From: RHKX01 sp963784885
Lineage (GTDB): Bacteria; Actinomycetota; Thermoleophilia; Solirubrobacterales; 70-9
Assembly: GCA_963784885.1 (NCBI GenBank)
Contig: CAWATA010000002.1
Location: 186,001 to 250,000 of the forward strand
Direction: 5' to 3'
Length of the DNA: 64,000 nucleotides
In this document: in pieces, positions 18,622-25,269 of the stretch
Position numbering within the stretch: the stretch's first letter is position 1
Layout: every line of letters starts with the position of its first letter
Position numbers and translations under genes: made by a program
Notes under the pieces: model-generated
Databases searched by the model: none
What the model saw: only the letters and a program-made list of their open reading frames with translations
What the model was told of the DNA's origin: nothing

Positions 18622-18946
18622 GCGTTTCGAGTCCGAGGATCTCGAGCGGCTGCTCGCCGACGCCCTGCGCCCGATCGAGCCGCCGGAGCGCCTCGGCGGG
18701 CGGGTCGAGACGACACTCTCGAAGCTGACCGGGGCCGCCGCCAGCGAGCTGTCCTGGTGGGCCGACGAGCTTTCGGAGACCGAGCTTCAGTCCCTGCGCG
18801 ACCCCCGCAACTGGGTGCGCCCGGTGGCGGCCGCCGCCGTCGGCGGCGTCGCCGGCACGGCGCTCGTGCTGATGAGCGTCAGGCGCCGCCGCAAGAGCGA
18901 CGGCCTGCGTTCGGTGGTCGGCGAGATCCGCCGCTCGATCGGCTAG
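18614..18946 (+). CDS. small single-pass membrane protein, candidate regulator of the upstream ECF sigma factor
   Basis: 110 aa. A cytoplasmic-like N-terminal 70 residues (SERFESEDLERLLADALRPI...) precede one hydrophobic segment (about 72-92, VAAAAVGGVAGTALVLMSV), then a basic tail. The ATG lies inside the end of the sigma gene, so the two are translationally coupled, as sigma/anti-sigma pairs usually are. It lacks the H-x3-C-x2-C zinc anti-sigma motif. Function as an anti-sigma factor is inferred from position only. Its 3' end overlaps the convergent DUF4383 gene by 68 bases. Confidence 0.7.
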   Translation: MSERFESEDLERLLADALRPIEPPERLGGRVETTLSKLTGAAASELSWWADELSETELQSLRDPRNWVRPVAAAAVGGVAGTALVLMSVRRRRKSDGLRSVVGEIRRSIG

Positions 18947-19448
18947 CAGCAGCCGGCTTCGCGGCGGGCTTCGGATCCGGCTTCGGGCGTCGCGGCTTCT
19001 GGTTGGCGCGCTTCGGCAGCGGCCCGTCGGCGAGCGCCGCGACCGCGCCGAGGCCGCCGATCACGAGATGGAGGACGTTGTCCTCGTCGGTGAGCGGCAG
19101 GATCTCGAGGATGTTGCCGATGTCGTGATCGGTCTCGGCGAGGCCCCAGAGCCCGAGCAGGAGGTAGAAGGCGCCGAGCGCGCCGGCCGTCCGGCGCGGA
19201 TGCCGCGTGGCGAAGCCGAGCGCGAGCAGTCCGCTGAGGAGGTAGATGACGTTGCGCCAGCCGTTGACGACGATGATTCCGGCGACGTCGTCGGCGGCGA
19301 GTTGCTTCCCGGTGTCGAAGCCGGCGTCGTAGAAGAAGCCGAGGACGCCGAGCAGCGCCAGGAAGCCGCCCACCGCGAGTGCGAACAGCCGGGCCGGTCC
19401 CGCCTCGCCCGCCTGCTGATCCCGTCCCTGATCCGATTGATCCGGCAT
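18879..19448 (-). CDS. DUF4383 membrane protein
   Basis: About 189 aa from ATG 19448 (201 aa from an upstream start at 19484). Four hydrophobic segments fit DUF4383: LFALAVGGFLALLGVLGFFY, NVIYLLSGLLALGF, TAGALGAFYLLLGLWGL and VLHLVIGGLGAVAAL. The family-typical DDVAGIIVVNGWRNVIY and LPLTDEDNVLHL are present. The basic, Pro-rich C-terminal tail overlaps the 3' end of the convergent gene. ATG 19448 is preferred because a minus-strand TACGCT box lies 9 nt upstream. The function of the family is unknown. Confidence 0.8.
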   Translation of the reverse strand: MPDQSDQGRDQQAGEAGPARLFALAVGGFLALLGVLGFFYDAGFDTGKQLAADDVAGIIVVNGWRNVIYLLSGLLALGFATRHPRRTAGALGAFYLLLGLWGLAETDHDIGNILEILPLTDEDNVLHLVIGGLGAVAALADGPLPKRANQKPRRPKPDPKPAAKPAAASRSSGGSRRPPNAGRRSCGGA

Positions 19449-19457
19449 CGCCGTCAC

Positions 19458-19467
19458 AGCGTATGTT
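19458..19467. promoter_or_regulatory. interleaved divergent -10 boxes
   Basis: AGCGTATGTT contains minus-strand TACGCT (19463 to 19458) for the DUF4383 gene and plus-strand TATGTT (19462-19467) for the ECF sigma gene. The two boxes share the central TA. Start codons lie 9 and 7 nt away, so both transcripts would be leaderless. Confidence 0.5.
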
Positions 19468-19474
19468 GATTTCG

Positions 19475-20092
19475 ATGGCGGCATCGTCAGACCCCAGCAC
19501 CGCTCGCCTCCAGCGCCTCGCCGACGAGGAGCTGATGGCTTACGTCGATCGCAAGGACCCGCAGGCCTTCGAGGTCCTCTACGACCGCCACGGCGGCGCG
19601 GCCTACTCGCTCGCTTACCGGATCGTCGGCGATCGCAACGGCGCCGAGGACGTCGCTCAGGAGGCCTTCCTGTCGATCTGGCGCAGCAACGCCCGCTTCG
19701 ACCGCGCCCGCGGCAGCGTCCGCAGCTGGGTGCTGAGCGTCGTCCGCAATCGCGCGATCGATGCGCTTCGCCGCGGCGGCAGCCGCGCTCCGAAGCTCGA
19801 CCAGGACGACGACGCCGTGCTCGAGGCCCGTCCCGGCGAGGAGATGACCGAGGAGGAGGCGATCCGCCGCGAGACGTCCCGCGAGCTCCGCGGCGCGCTC
19901 GACAGCCTGCCCGACGACCAGTCGAAGGTGATCGAGCTCGCCTACTTCGGGGGCTTCAGCCATTCGGAGATCGCCGAGATGCTGAGCATGCCGCTCGGGA
20001 CCGTCAAGGGGCGGATGCGGCTCGGGCTCGAGAAGATCCGGGTCCAGATCGCCGAGTCGATATCGCCCGACGGCATCCTGGAGACGACGTGA
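19475..20092 (+). CDS. ECF-type RNA polymerase sigma factor, SigK/SigL-like
   Basis: 205 aa from ATG 19475; an in-frame ATG at 19463 lies inside the -10 box and is less likely. Region 2: FEVLYDRHGGAAYSLAYRIV, NGAEDVAQEAFLSIWRSNAR, RSWVLSVVRNRAIDALRRG. Region 4: LDSLPDDQSKVIELAYFGGF, HSEIAEMLSMPLGTVKGRMR. The close match to SigK/SigL-type ECF factors agrees with the downstream RskA-like anti-sigma gene, which overlaps by 4 bases (GTGA). Confidence 0.93.
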   Translation: MAASSDPSTARLQRLADEELMAYVDRKDPQAFEVLYDRHGGAAYSLAYRIVGDRNGAEDVAQEAFLSIWRSNARFDRARGSVRSWVLSVVRNRAIDALRRGGSRAPKLDQDDDAVLEARPGEEMTEEEAIRRETSRELRGALDSLPDDQSKVIELAYFGGFSHSEIAEMLSMPLGTVKGRMRLGLEKIRVQIAESISPDGILETT

Positions 20093-20880
20093 GCGACCGG
20101 ACCGACATCCGCGAGCACGCCGACGCCGGAGACCCGGGCGCGCACGGCGAGCGCTGGAACGCCGATCTCGCCGCCTTCGCCCTCGACGCCCTCGACGCCG
20201 GCGAGCGCCGGGTGGTGGAGGAGCACCTCGCCGGGTGCGACGCCTGCGGCGAGCGGCTGCGATGGATGCTGCCCGCGGTCGACGTGCTGCCCGCGACCGT
20301 CTCCCAGCAGGCGTCGCCGGCCGATCTCAAGGCGAGGATCATGGACGTCGTCGATCGCGAGGCCGCCCTCGTCGCCGCGGCCGAGGGTGACCGGCGCCCG
20401 GGCGCCCCCGCTGAACCCCGCCCCCGCCGTGGATTCCTCTCCGGACTCTCGCTCCGGCCCCTGCTCGCCGGGCTCGCGGTCTGCCTGCTGCTCGGCGCGG
20501 CGGTCACCGGCTACGTGCTCAGCGACGGCGGCAGCGAGGACGCGGGCGGGCCCGAAGCCGTCTACACGGCGAAGGCCGAGCGCCCGTCCTCGGCCGCATC
20601 CGGTCGCCTCGAGGTCGACGGCGACGCGGGAATGCTGCACGTCTCGGACCTGCCGCCGACCCACGACGGCGAGGTCTACCAGGCGTGGGTCCAGGACCGG
20701 GGGAGCGCCGGCGGCTCAGTTCACGCCTCGTCGGTCTTCGTCGTCTCCGAGGACGGCGTCGGCGACGTTGCGATCCCGCACGGTCTCTCGAAGGCGAGCC
20801 GGGTCATGGTCACCCGCGAGCCGAAGGGCGGCAGCCGGCACCCGAGTGAGAACTCGCTCCTGACGGCAGAGATGGGCTGA
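20089..20880 (+). CDS. RskA-type membrane anti-sigma factor
   Basis: 263 aa. The zinc anti-sigma motif is visible in VEEHLAGCDACGERL (H-x3-C-x2-C), followed by a single transmembrane helix LLAGLAVCLLLGAAVTGYVL (about residues 124-143) and an extracytoplasmic RskA domain (about 170-263) with LPPTHDGEVYQAWVQD. It would bind the co-transcribed ECF sigma factor at the membrane and release it after regulated proteolysis. A rhomboid protease is encoded next, though RskA proteins are normally cut by site-2 protease and other enzymes. Confidence 0.92.
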   Translation: MSDRTDIREHADAGDPGAHGERWNADLAAFALDALDAGERRVVEEHLAGCDACGERLRWMLPAVDVLPATVSQQASPADLKARIMDVVDREAALVAAAEGDRRPGAPAEPRPRRGFLSGLSLRPLLAGLAVCLLLGAAVTGYVLSDGGSEDAGGPEAVYTAKAERPSSAASGRLEVDGDAGMLHVSDLPPTHDGEVYQAWVQDRGSAGGSVHASSVFVVSEDGVGDVAIPHGLSKASRVMVTREPKGGSRHPSENSLLTAEMG

Positions 20881-20921
20881 TCTCCCCCGGATCGCCCGGC
20901 AAGCCCGGGTCCGGCGTCGAA

Positions 20922-20927
20922 TACCCT
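20922..20927 (+). promoter_or_regulatory. -10 box pointing to an ATC start of the rhomboid gene
   Basis: TACCCT ends 6 nt before the in-frame ATC at 20934. The spacing equals that of the other leaderless genes. No ATG, GTG or TTG occurs in frame upstream of the zinc-finger residues. Confidence 0.45.
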
Positions 20928-20933
20928 GCCGCG

Positions 20934-21812
20934 ATCGCCACCTGCTACCGACACCCCGACCGCGAGACCGGCGTCGCCTGCTCGCGCTGCGGACGCCCGA
21001 TCTGTCCCGACTGCATGACGCCGACGTCGGTGGGCATGCGCTGCCCGGAATGCGCCGGCGACCGGACCGAGGTGCGGACGACGCGGAACCTGACGACGGG
21101 GCGGATGCAGGCGACCTACGTGCTGATCGGCATCAACGTCTTCGTCTTCGTGCTCCAGCTCCTCACCGGGGGCCCGTCCGGCACCGACGGCCGGGTCTTC
21201 GCCGACGGAGCGCTCTGCGCGAACGCCGTCGGCGACGGAGGCGTCTGCGGCGGCGGCGGCCAGGTGATCCAGTCGACCGGCGGGGAGTGGTGGCGGATCA
21301 TCAGCTCCGGCTTCCTCCACGGCGGGCTGATCCACCTGGGGCTGAACATGTTCGTCCTCTTCATCCTCGGCCAGGTGCTCGAGCCCGCGATCGGGACGGT
21401 CCGGTTCGTCGCCGTCTACCTGGTGGCCCTGGTCGCCGGAGCGGTCGGTGCGCTGATCATGTCGGACCCGTTCACGTTCACGGTCGGCGCCTCCGGCGCG
21501 ATCTACGGCCTGTTCATCGCGACGATCGTGATCGCCCGCCAGCGCGGCCAGATGCAGGTCGTCCAGCAGCTGGCGTTCTGGCTCGTCCTCAACCTCGTGT
21601 TCACGTTCGCCGCCTCGAACATCAGCGTCGGCGGGCACCTGGGCGGCATCGTCGGCGGCGCGATCGGCGCTCTGATCGTCGTCGCCGCCGAGCGCGGCGT
21701 CTCGCGGCGGGAGACCCTGCCCGCCGAGCTGGCGATCATGGCCGGCCTCGGGGTCGTCTTCTTCGCGACGGCGATCATCGTCGCCCAGCAGGGCATCACC
21801 TTCACCCTCTAG
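20934..21812 (+). CDS. rhomboid family intramembrane serine protease with N-terminal B-box-type zinc finger
   Basis: About 292 aa if ATC 20934 is the start; starting at ATG 21015 would remove most of the zinc finger. N-terminal residues carry C-x-x-H...C-x-x-C...C-x-x-C...C-x-x-C pairs (TCYRHPDRETGVACSRCGRP onward). The rhomboid core follows with about six membrane helices: HGGLIHLGLNMFVLF, the catalytic Ser in GASGAIYGLF and the catalytic His in GGHLGGIVGG. It cleaves transmembrane segments of membrane proteins. This B-box plus rhomboid arrangement is common in actinobacteria. Its substrate is unknown; the adjacent membrane anti-sigma factor is one candidate by position. Confidence 0.9.
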   Translation: MATCYRHPDRETGVACSRCGRPICPDCMTPTSVGMRCPECAGDRTEVRTTRNLTTGRMQATYVLIGINVFVFVLQLLTGGPSGTDGRVFADGALCANAVGDGGVCGGGGQVIQSTGGEWWRIISSGFLHGGLIHLGLNMFVLFILGQVLEPAIGTVRFVAVYLVALVAGAVGALIMSDPFTFTVGASGAIYGLFIATIVIARQRGQMQVVQQLAFWLVLNLVFTFAASNISVGGHLGGIVGGAIGALIVVAAERGVSRRETLPAELAIMAGLGVVFFATAIIVAQQGITFTL

Positions 21813-21916
21813 GCGAGCCGGTCCGGCCCTTGCGCCTCGCCCCATCCGAAGGCGCCGGGCCGCGCAACGAGGACGAGGCTCGCGATCCGCATCGTCGCCG
21901 ACTATAGGATCGGGCC

Positions 21917-22192
21917 ATGCTGCTCAGCGACGAGGAGATCGAGGCCCGGCTCGGGGAGCTGGAGGGATGGAGCCGCACCGGCGACGCGATCGCCCGCTCG
22001 TTCGATCGCGGCGACTTCGTCGGCTCGGTCCGGTTCGCGGACGCGATCGTCGAACCCGCGGAGGAGATGGGCCACCACCCAGACCTCGAGATCTCGTGGG
22101 CGACGGTGACGGTCCGGATCTCGACCCACTCGGAGGGCGGCATCACCGGAGCCGACTTCGAGCTCGCCGCGCGGATCGACGCGCTGGCCTGA
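21917..22192 (+). CDS. pterin-4-alpha-carbinolamine dehydratase
   Basis: 91 aa. The family signature is complete: EEMGHHPDLEISWATVTVRI, then STHSEGGIT and D, giving the E-x3-H-H-P ... W ... H ... D pattern. The enzyme dehydrates 4a-hydroxytetrahydropterins and, in some bacteria, helps recycle the cofactor of aromatic amino-acid hydroxylases or acts in molybdopterin chemistry. No hydroxylase is nearby. TAGGAT (21905-21910) ends 6 nt before the ATG, a leaderless arrangement. Confidence 0.93.
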   Translation: MLLSDEEIEARLGELEGWSRTGDAIARSFDRGDFVGSVRFADAIVEPAEEMGHHPDLEISWATVTVRISTHSEGGITGADFELAARIDALA

Positions 22193-22200
22193 GCGATCCG

Positions 22201-23283
22201 ATGAAGCTCGTCCACGTCGTCGGCACCCGCCCGAACTTCGTCAAGATGGCGCCCGTCATCGCGGCGCTCCGCGACGCCGATCCCGACGGCCGTCACGTCC
22301 TCGTCCACACCGGGCAGCACTACGACCGGATGATGTCGGGGATCTTCCTCGAGCAGCTCGGAGTACCGCCCCCCGACCACATGCTCGGAGTCGGGTCCGG
22401 ATCGCACGCCGCCCAGCTCGGCGGTGTCCTCGAGGCGATCGCACCGGTGCTGACCGCCGAAGAACCCGACCTGGTGATCGTGCCCGGCGACGTCAACTCG
22501 ACGCTCGCGGCGGCGCTCGCCTGCGCCCACCTCCGGATCCCGCTGGCTCACGTCGAGTCGGGCCTGCGCAGCTTCGACCGGACGATGCCGGAGGAGGTCA
22601 ACAGGGTTCTCACCGATCAGGTCTCCGACCTGCTCTTCACGCACTCGCCGGAGGCGGCCGTCAACCTCGCCGCCGAGGGCGTCGGCGCCGAGCGGGTCCA
22701 CCTCGTCGGCAACACGATGATCGACTCGCTGGTGGCGCTCGAGGAGCGCTTCCGCGACCTCGGGTCGTGCACGGCGCACGGCCTCGAGCCCGGCTCCTAC
22801 CTGCTGGTGACCCTGCACCGCCCGGCGCTCGTCGACGGCCCCCTGCTCGGAGCGGCGATCGATGCGCTCGAGGCCGTGTCGGAGTCGATGCCCGTCGTCT
22901 TTCCCGTCCATCCGCGAACGCGGGCAGCGCTCGGCGACCGGGTCAGACGGCTGCCGGCCGGGCTGATGCTGACCGACCCCGTCGGCTACCTCGACTTCCT
23001 CTCGCTCGAGGCGGACGCGCGGGCCGTCCTCACCGACTCGGGGGGGATCCAGGAGGAGACGACCTACCTCGGCGTGCCGTGCTTCACGCTGCGCGACAAC
23101 ACCGAGCGGCCGATCACGATCGAGCACGGGACCAACCACCTCCTCGGGCTCGATCCGGAGCGGATCGGCGACGTGCCCGGGCTCGTGGGCTCGGCGCCCC
23201 CGCCACCCCGGCCGCCGCCGCTCTGGGACGGCCGCGCGGCCGAGCGGCTCGCCGCGGTGGTCGCCGAGCTCCACCGCTCCTGA
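22201..23283 (+). CDS. wecB: non-hydrolysing UDP-N-acetylglucosamine 2-epimerase
   Basis: 360 aa, starting at ATG 22201, 8 bases after the dehydratase stop. It interconverts UDP-GlcNAc and UDP-ManNAc for cell-surface polysaccharide. Family motifs: VVGTRPNFVKMAPV at the N-terminus, HTGQHYDRMMS, VPGDVNSTLAAA, HVESGLRSFDRTMPEE, TLHRP, and LTDSGGIQEETTYLGVPC with RDNTERP. The C-terminus carries a Pro-rich insertion (about residues 330-340). No other polysaccharide genes are nearby. Confidence 0.93.
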   Translation: MKLVHVVGTRPNFVKMAPVIAALRDADPDGRHVLVHTGQHYDRMMSGIFLEQLGVPPPDHMLGVGSGSHAAQLGGVLEAIAPVLTAEEPDLVIVPGDVNSTLAAALACAHLRIPLAHVESGLRSFDRTMPEEVNRVLTDQVSDLLFTHSPEAAVNLAAEGVGAERVHLVGNTMIDSLVALEERFRDLGSCTAHGLEPGSYLLVTLHRPALVDGPLLGAAIDALEAVSESMPVVFPVHPRTRAALGDRVRRLPAGLMLTDPVGYLDFLSLEADARAVLTDSGGIQEETTYLGVPCFTLRDNTERPITIEHGTNHLLGLDPERIGDVPGLVGSAPPPPRPPPLWDGRAAERLAAVVAELHRS

Positions 23284-23359
23284 TCGATCGTCGGTCTGCG
23301 GGTTTTCGACCGGACCGGCCGGGTGCCGATACCGGCGAAGCTGCGATATTGCGGAGCGG

Positions 23360-23983
23360 ATGGTGAGCCTCAGCTTCGCGCCCAAGGACCGCGCCTTCTT
23401 CGACCTGCTCAACGAGGCCGGTCAGAACTCCGTTCGCGCATCCGGCCTGCTCCAGGAGATGCTGCAGAAGTGGCCCGACGGGGCGGAGGGCATGAACCGG
23501 GAGATCCTCAAGGCCGAACAGGAGGGCGACCGGATCACCCACGACATCATCAAGCGGCTCAACTCGACATCCGCGACGCCATTCGACCGCGAGGACATCT
23601 ACGGGCTCGCGACCCAGGTCGACGACGTCGTCGACTACATCGAGGAGGCCGCCGACTTCCTCGGGATCTACCAGATCGAGGCGCCGATGGAGCAGTCGTT
23701 CGCCCTCGCCGACGTCCTCGTGGGCTGTTGCAGCGAGCTCGCGACGGCGCTCGCAGGGCTGCGCGGGTTCAAGGATCTCGACCGGCACCTGATCGAGATC
23801 CACCGGCTCGAGAACGACGGTGATCGGATCTCGCGCGACGCCGTCGCGTCGCTGTTCGCGAACGGGATCGATCCGATGGTCGTGATCCGCTGGAAGGACA
23901 TATTCGCCGTGCTCGAGCGCGCGATCGACGCGACCGAGACCGCCGCCCACATCATCGAGGGCGTCGCGATCAAGAACGCCTGA
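23360..23983 (+). CDS. DUF47 (PhoU-like) Pit accessory protein
   Basis: 207 aa, all-helical, resembling PhoU/DUF47 proteins: FFDLLNEAGQNSVRASGLLQ, ILKAEQEGDRITHDIIKRLN, FDREDIYGLATQVDDVVDYI and RWKDIFAVLERAIDATETAA. The E-x3-D and D-x-V-D-x-I-E acidic motifs for metal binding are present. Such proteins normally sit next to and regulate a PiT low-affinity phosphate transporter. Here no pit gene follows; only a short fragment resembling a PiT start is seen at 24043. ATG 23360 is chosen; GTG 23363 is equally possible. Confidence 0.9.
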   Translation: MVSLSFAPKDRAFFDLLNEAGQNSVRASGLLQEMLQKWPDGAEGMNREILKAEQEGDRITHDIIKRLNSTSATPFDREDIYGLATQVDDVVDYIEEAADFLGIYQIEAPMEQSFALADVLVGCCSELATALAGLRGFKDLDRHLIEIHRLENDGDRISRDAVASLFANGIDPMVVIRWKDIFAVLERAIDATETAAHIIEGVAIKNA

Positions 23984-24042
23984 TCGAAGTGACCCGGCAG
24001 CGCTCGCGAGACGAATGGGTGCAGCTCGGCGTGGACTGAGAG

Positions 24043-24114
24043 ATGGTCCTGGTGATCGTCGTCGCGACGGCGTTTCGCCGCCGCGCCCGGCGATCCGTCA
24101 CGATTGCGTCGTGA
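24043..24114 (+). pseudogene. possible remnant of a PiT phosphate transporter N-terminus
   Basis: A 23-codon frame begins MVLVIVVATAF, which resembles the first hydrophobic segment of PiT transporters (usually followed by D-F-x-N-G-F-H-D). Here the sequence switches to basic residues and ends at TGA 24112-24114. It directly follows the DUF47 gene, where pit is normally found. The match is short and could be chance. Confidence 0.25.
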
Positions 24115-24461
24115 GGACGGTTCGCAACGTCGCGATCATCGTGCTGTTGGCGCTGGCGCTGACGGTGCTCCCGGCCGGCGGCAACGTCGCCGAGGCGGTC
24201 CTCACGATGCTCTCGATCCTGTTCGCGATCGCGATCGGGGCGATGCTGATCCGGTTCTGGAAGAGCACGAGCCTTCAGCGGGACACGTTCACCGATCGCC
24301 AGCGCTGGCTGATCTACGGCAGCGTCGGCGCGATCGCCTTGATGATCGTCGGCACCGACGAGCTGCTCTCGAGTGGCCTCGGCGTGATCGTCTGGGTGGC
24401 GGTCATGGTCGGTGCGGGCTGGCTGATCTTCAACACCTGGCGCGAGGCACAGAGCATCTGA
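24111..24461 (+). CDS. small membrane protein, unknown
   Basis: 116 aa from GTG 24111. Three hydrophobic segments: VAIIVLLALALTVLP, AVLTMLSILFAIAIGAMLI and, after a polar stretch TDRQRWL, a longer region VGAIALMIVGTDELL...GVIVWVAVMVGAGWLIF. The C-terminus is amphipathic (NTWREAQSI). No family is recognised. It lies between the DUF47 gene and the pilus-like operon and is not obviously co-transcribed with either. Confidence 0.7.
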   Translation: MRTVRNVAIIVLLALALTVLPAGGNVAEAVLTMLSILFAIAIGAMLIRFWKSTSLQRDTFTDRQRWLIYGSVGAIALMIVGTDELLSSGLGVIVWVAVMVGAGWLIFNTWREAQSI

Positions 24462-24551
24462 TCCGGCCTCGGGGCCGGTTCGTGACGATTTCGTCGCCGA
24501 TCCGCCTCGCAATCCTTGCCGTGCGTATCCCACCGATGACGCGACGCGTCC

Positions 24552-24557
24552 TAGCGT
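24552..24557 (+). promoter_or_regulatory. -10 box of the pilus-like operon
   Basis: TAGCGT ends 6 nt before ATG 24564, implying a leaderless operon mRNA. Confidence 0.45.
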
Positions 24558-24563
24558 CGGAGC

Positions 24564-24935
24564 ATGGACGCGAGACGGAGACGGCGGGCTCGGCGATGCG
24601 AGGACGGCCAGGCGGCGGTCGCCTTCGTCGCCACGGTGCCGGTCCTGGTCCTGCTCGCGCTCGCACTGCTGCAGTTCGTGCTCGCCGGCCACGCGGCCCT
24701 GAGCGCCGGGAACGCCGCTCGCGCCGCCGCGCGGGCCGAATACGCGGGGGGTGATCCCGAGCGGGCGGCGAGGCGGGCTCTGCCGCCGTCGTTTCGCGAC
24801 GCCGCCGAGGTCGACGCCGGCCGCACGCGGGTCACGGTCGAGCTGACGGCGCCGCGGGCGTTGCCGGCCGCCCCCCGGATCCCGGTGTCCGCGTCGGCGT
24901 TGCTGGGCCCTTCCGGCGGGGTGCCGGATGGCTGA
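24564..24935 (+). CDS. TadE-like pseudopilin protein
   Basis: 123 aa. A basic N-terminus (DARRRRRARRCEDGQAAV) leads into one transmembrane helix, VAFVATVPVLVLLALALLQF, followed by AGHAALSAGNAARAAARAEY. The G-Q-A-x-V/x-E-x before the helix and the Ala-rich continuation are typical of TadE-type minor pseudopilins, although the usual Glu of the TadE motif is not obvious. The remainder is a small extracytoplasmic domain with alternating beta pattern (RTRVTVELTAPRAL). First gene of a three-gene overlapping operon. Confidence 0.75.
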   Translation: MDARRRRRARRCEDGQAAVAFVATVPVLVLLALALLQFVLAGHAALSAGNAARAAARAEYAGGDPERAARRALPPSFRDAAEVDAGRTRVTVELTAPRALPAAPRIPVSASALLGPSGGVPDG

Positions 24936-25269
24936 CCGGCGCGAATCCGGGCAGGCACAGCTCGAGCTGATCGCCGGTCTGCCGCTGCTCATGCTGGCGG
25001 CCGTCGTCGCGCTGCAGCTGCTCGCGGTCGGCTATGCGCAGTCGCTGGCTGACGGCGCCGCCGAGGCGGGCGCGCTCGCCGCGGCGGACGGTCGCGACCC
25101 CTCGGCGGCCGCCCGAGCGGGGCTGCCCGGGTGGGCGCGCGGTCGAGTCGACGTCGAGGTGAGCGGCGGCCGCGTCGCGATTGAGCTCGATCCGCCGGCG
25201 CTCGTGCCCGGCCTCGGCGACCGCCTCGACGTGAGCTCCGATGCCTGGGCGAGGCCGGACAGCGGATGA
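24928..25269 (+). CDS. TadE-like pseudopilin protein
   Basis: 113 aa, overlapping the previous gene by 8 bases. N-terminus RRESGQAQLELIAGLPLLML has the G-Q-A-x-x-E motif just before the helix, the classic TadE/TadF signature, followed by AVVALQLLAVGYAQSLADGA and a short beta-rich domain. It likely partners with the preceding TadE-like protein and with the TadG-like helix of the next protein. The stop overlaps the next ATG (ATGA). Confidence 0.8.
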   Translation: MADRRESGQAQLELIAGLPLLMLAAVVALQLLAVGYAQSLADGAAEAGALAAADGRDPSAAARAGLPGWARGRVDVEVSGGRVAIELDPPALVPGLGDRLDVSSDAWARPDSG

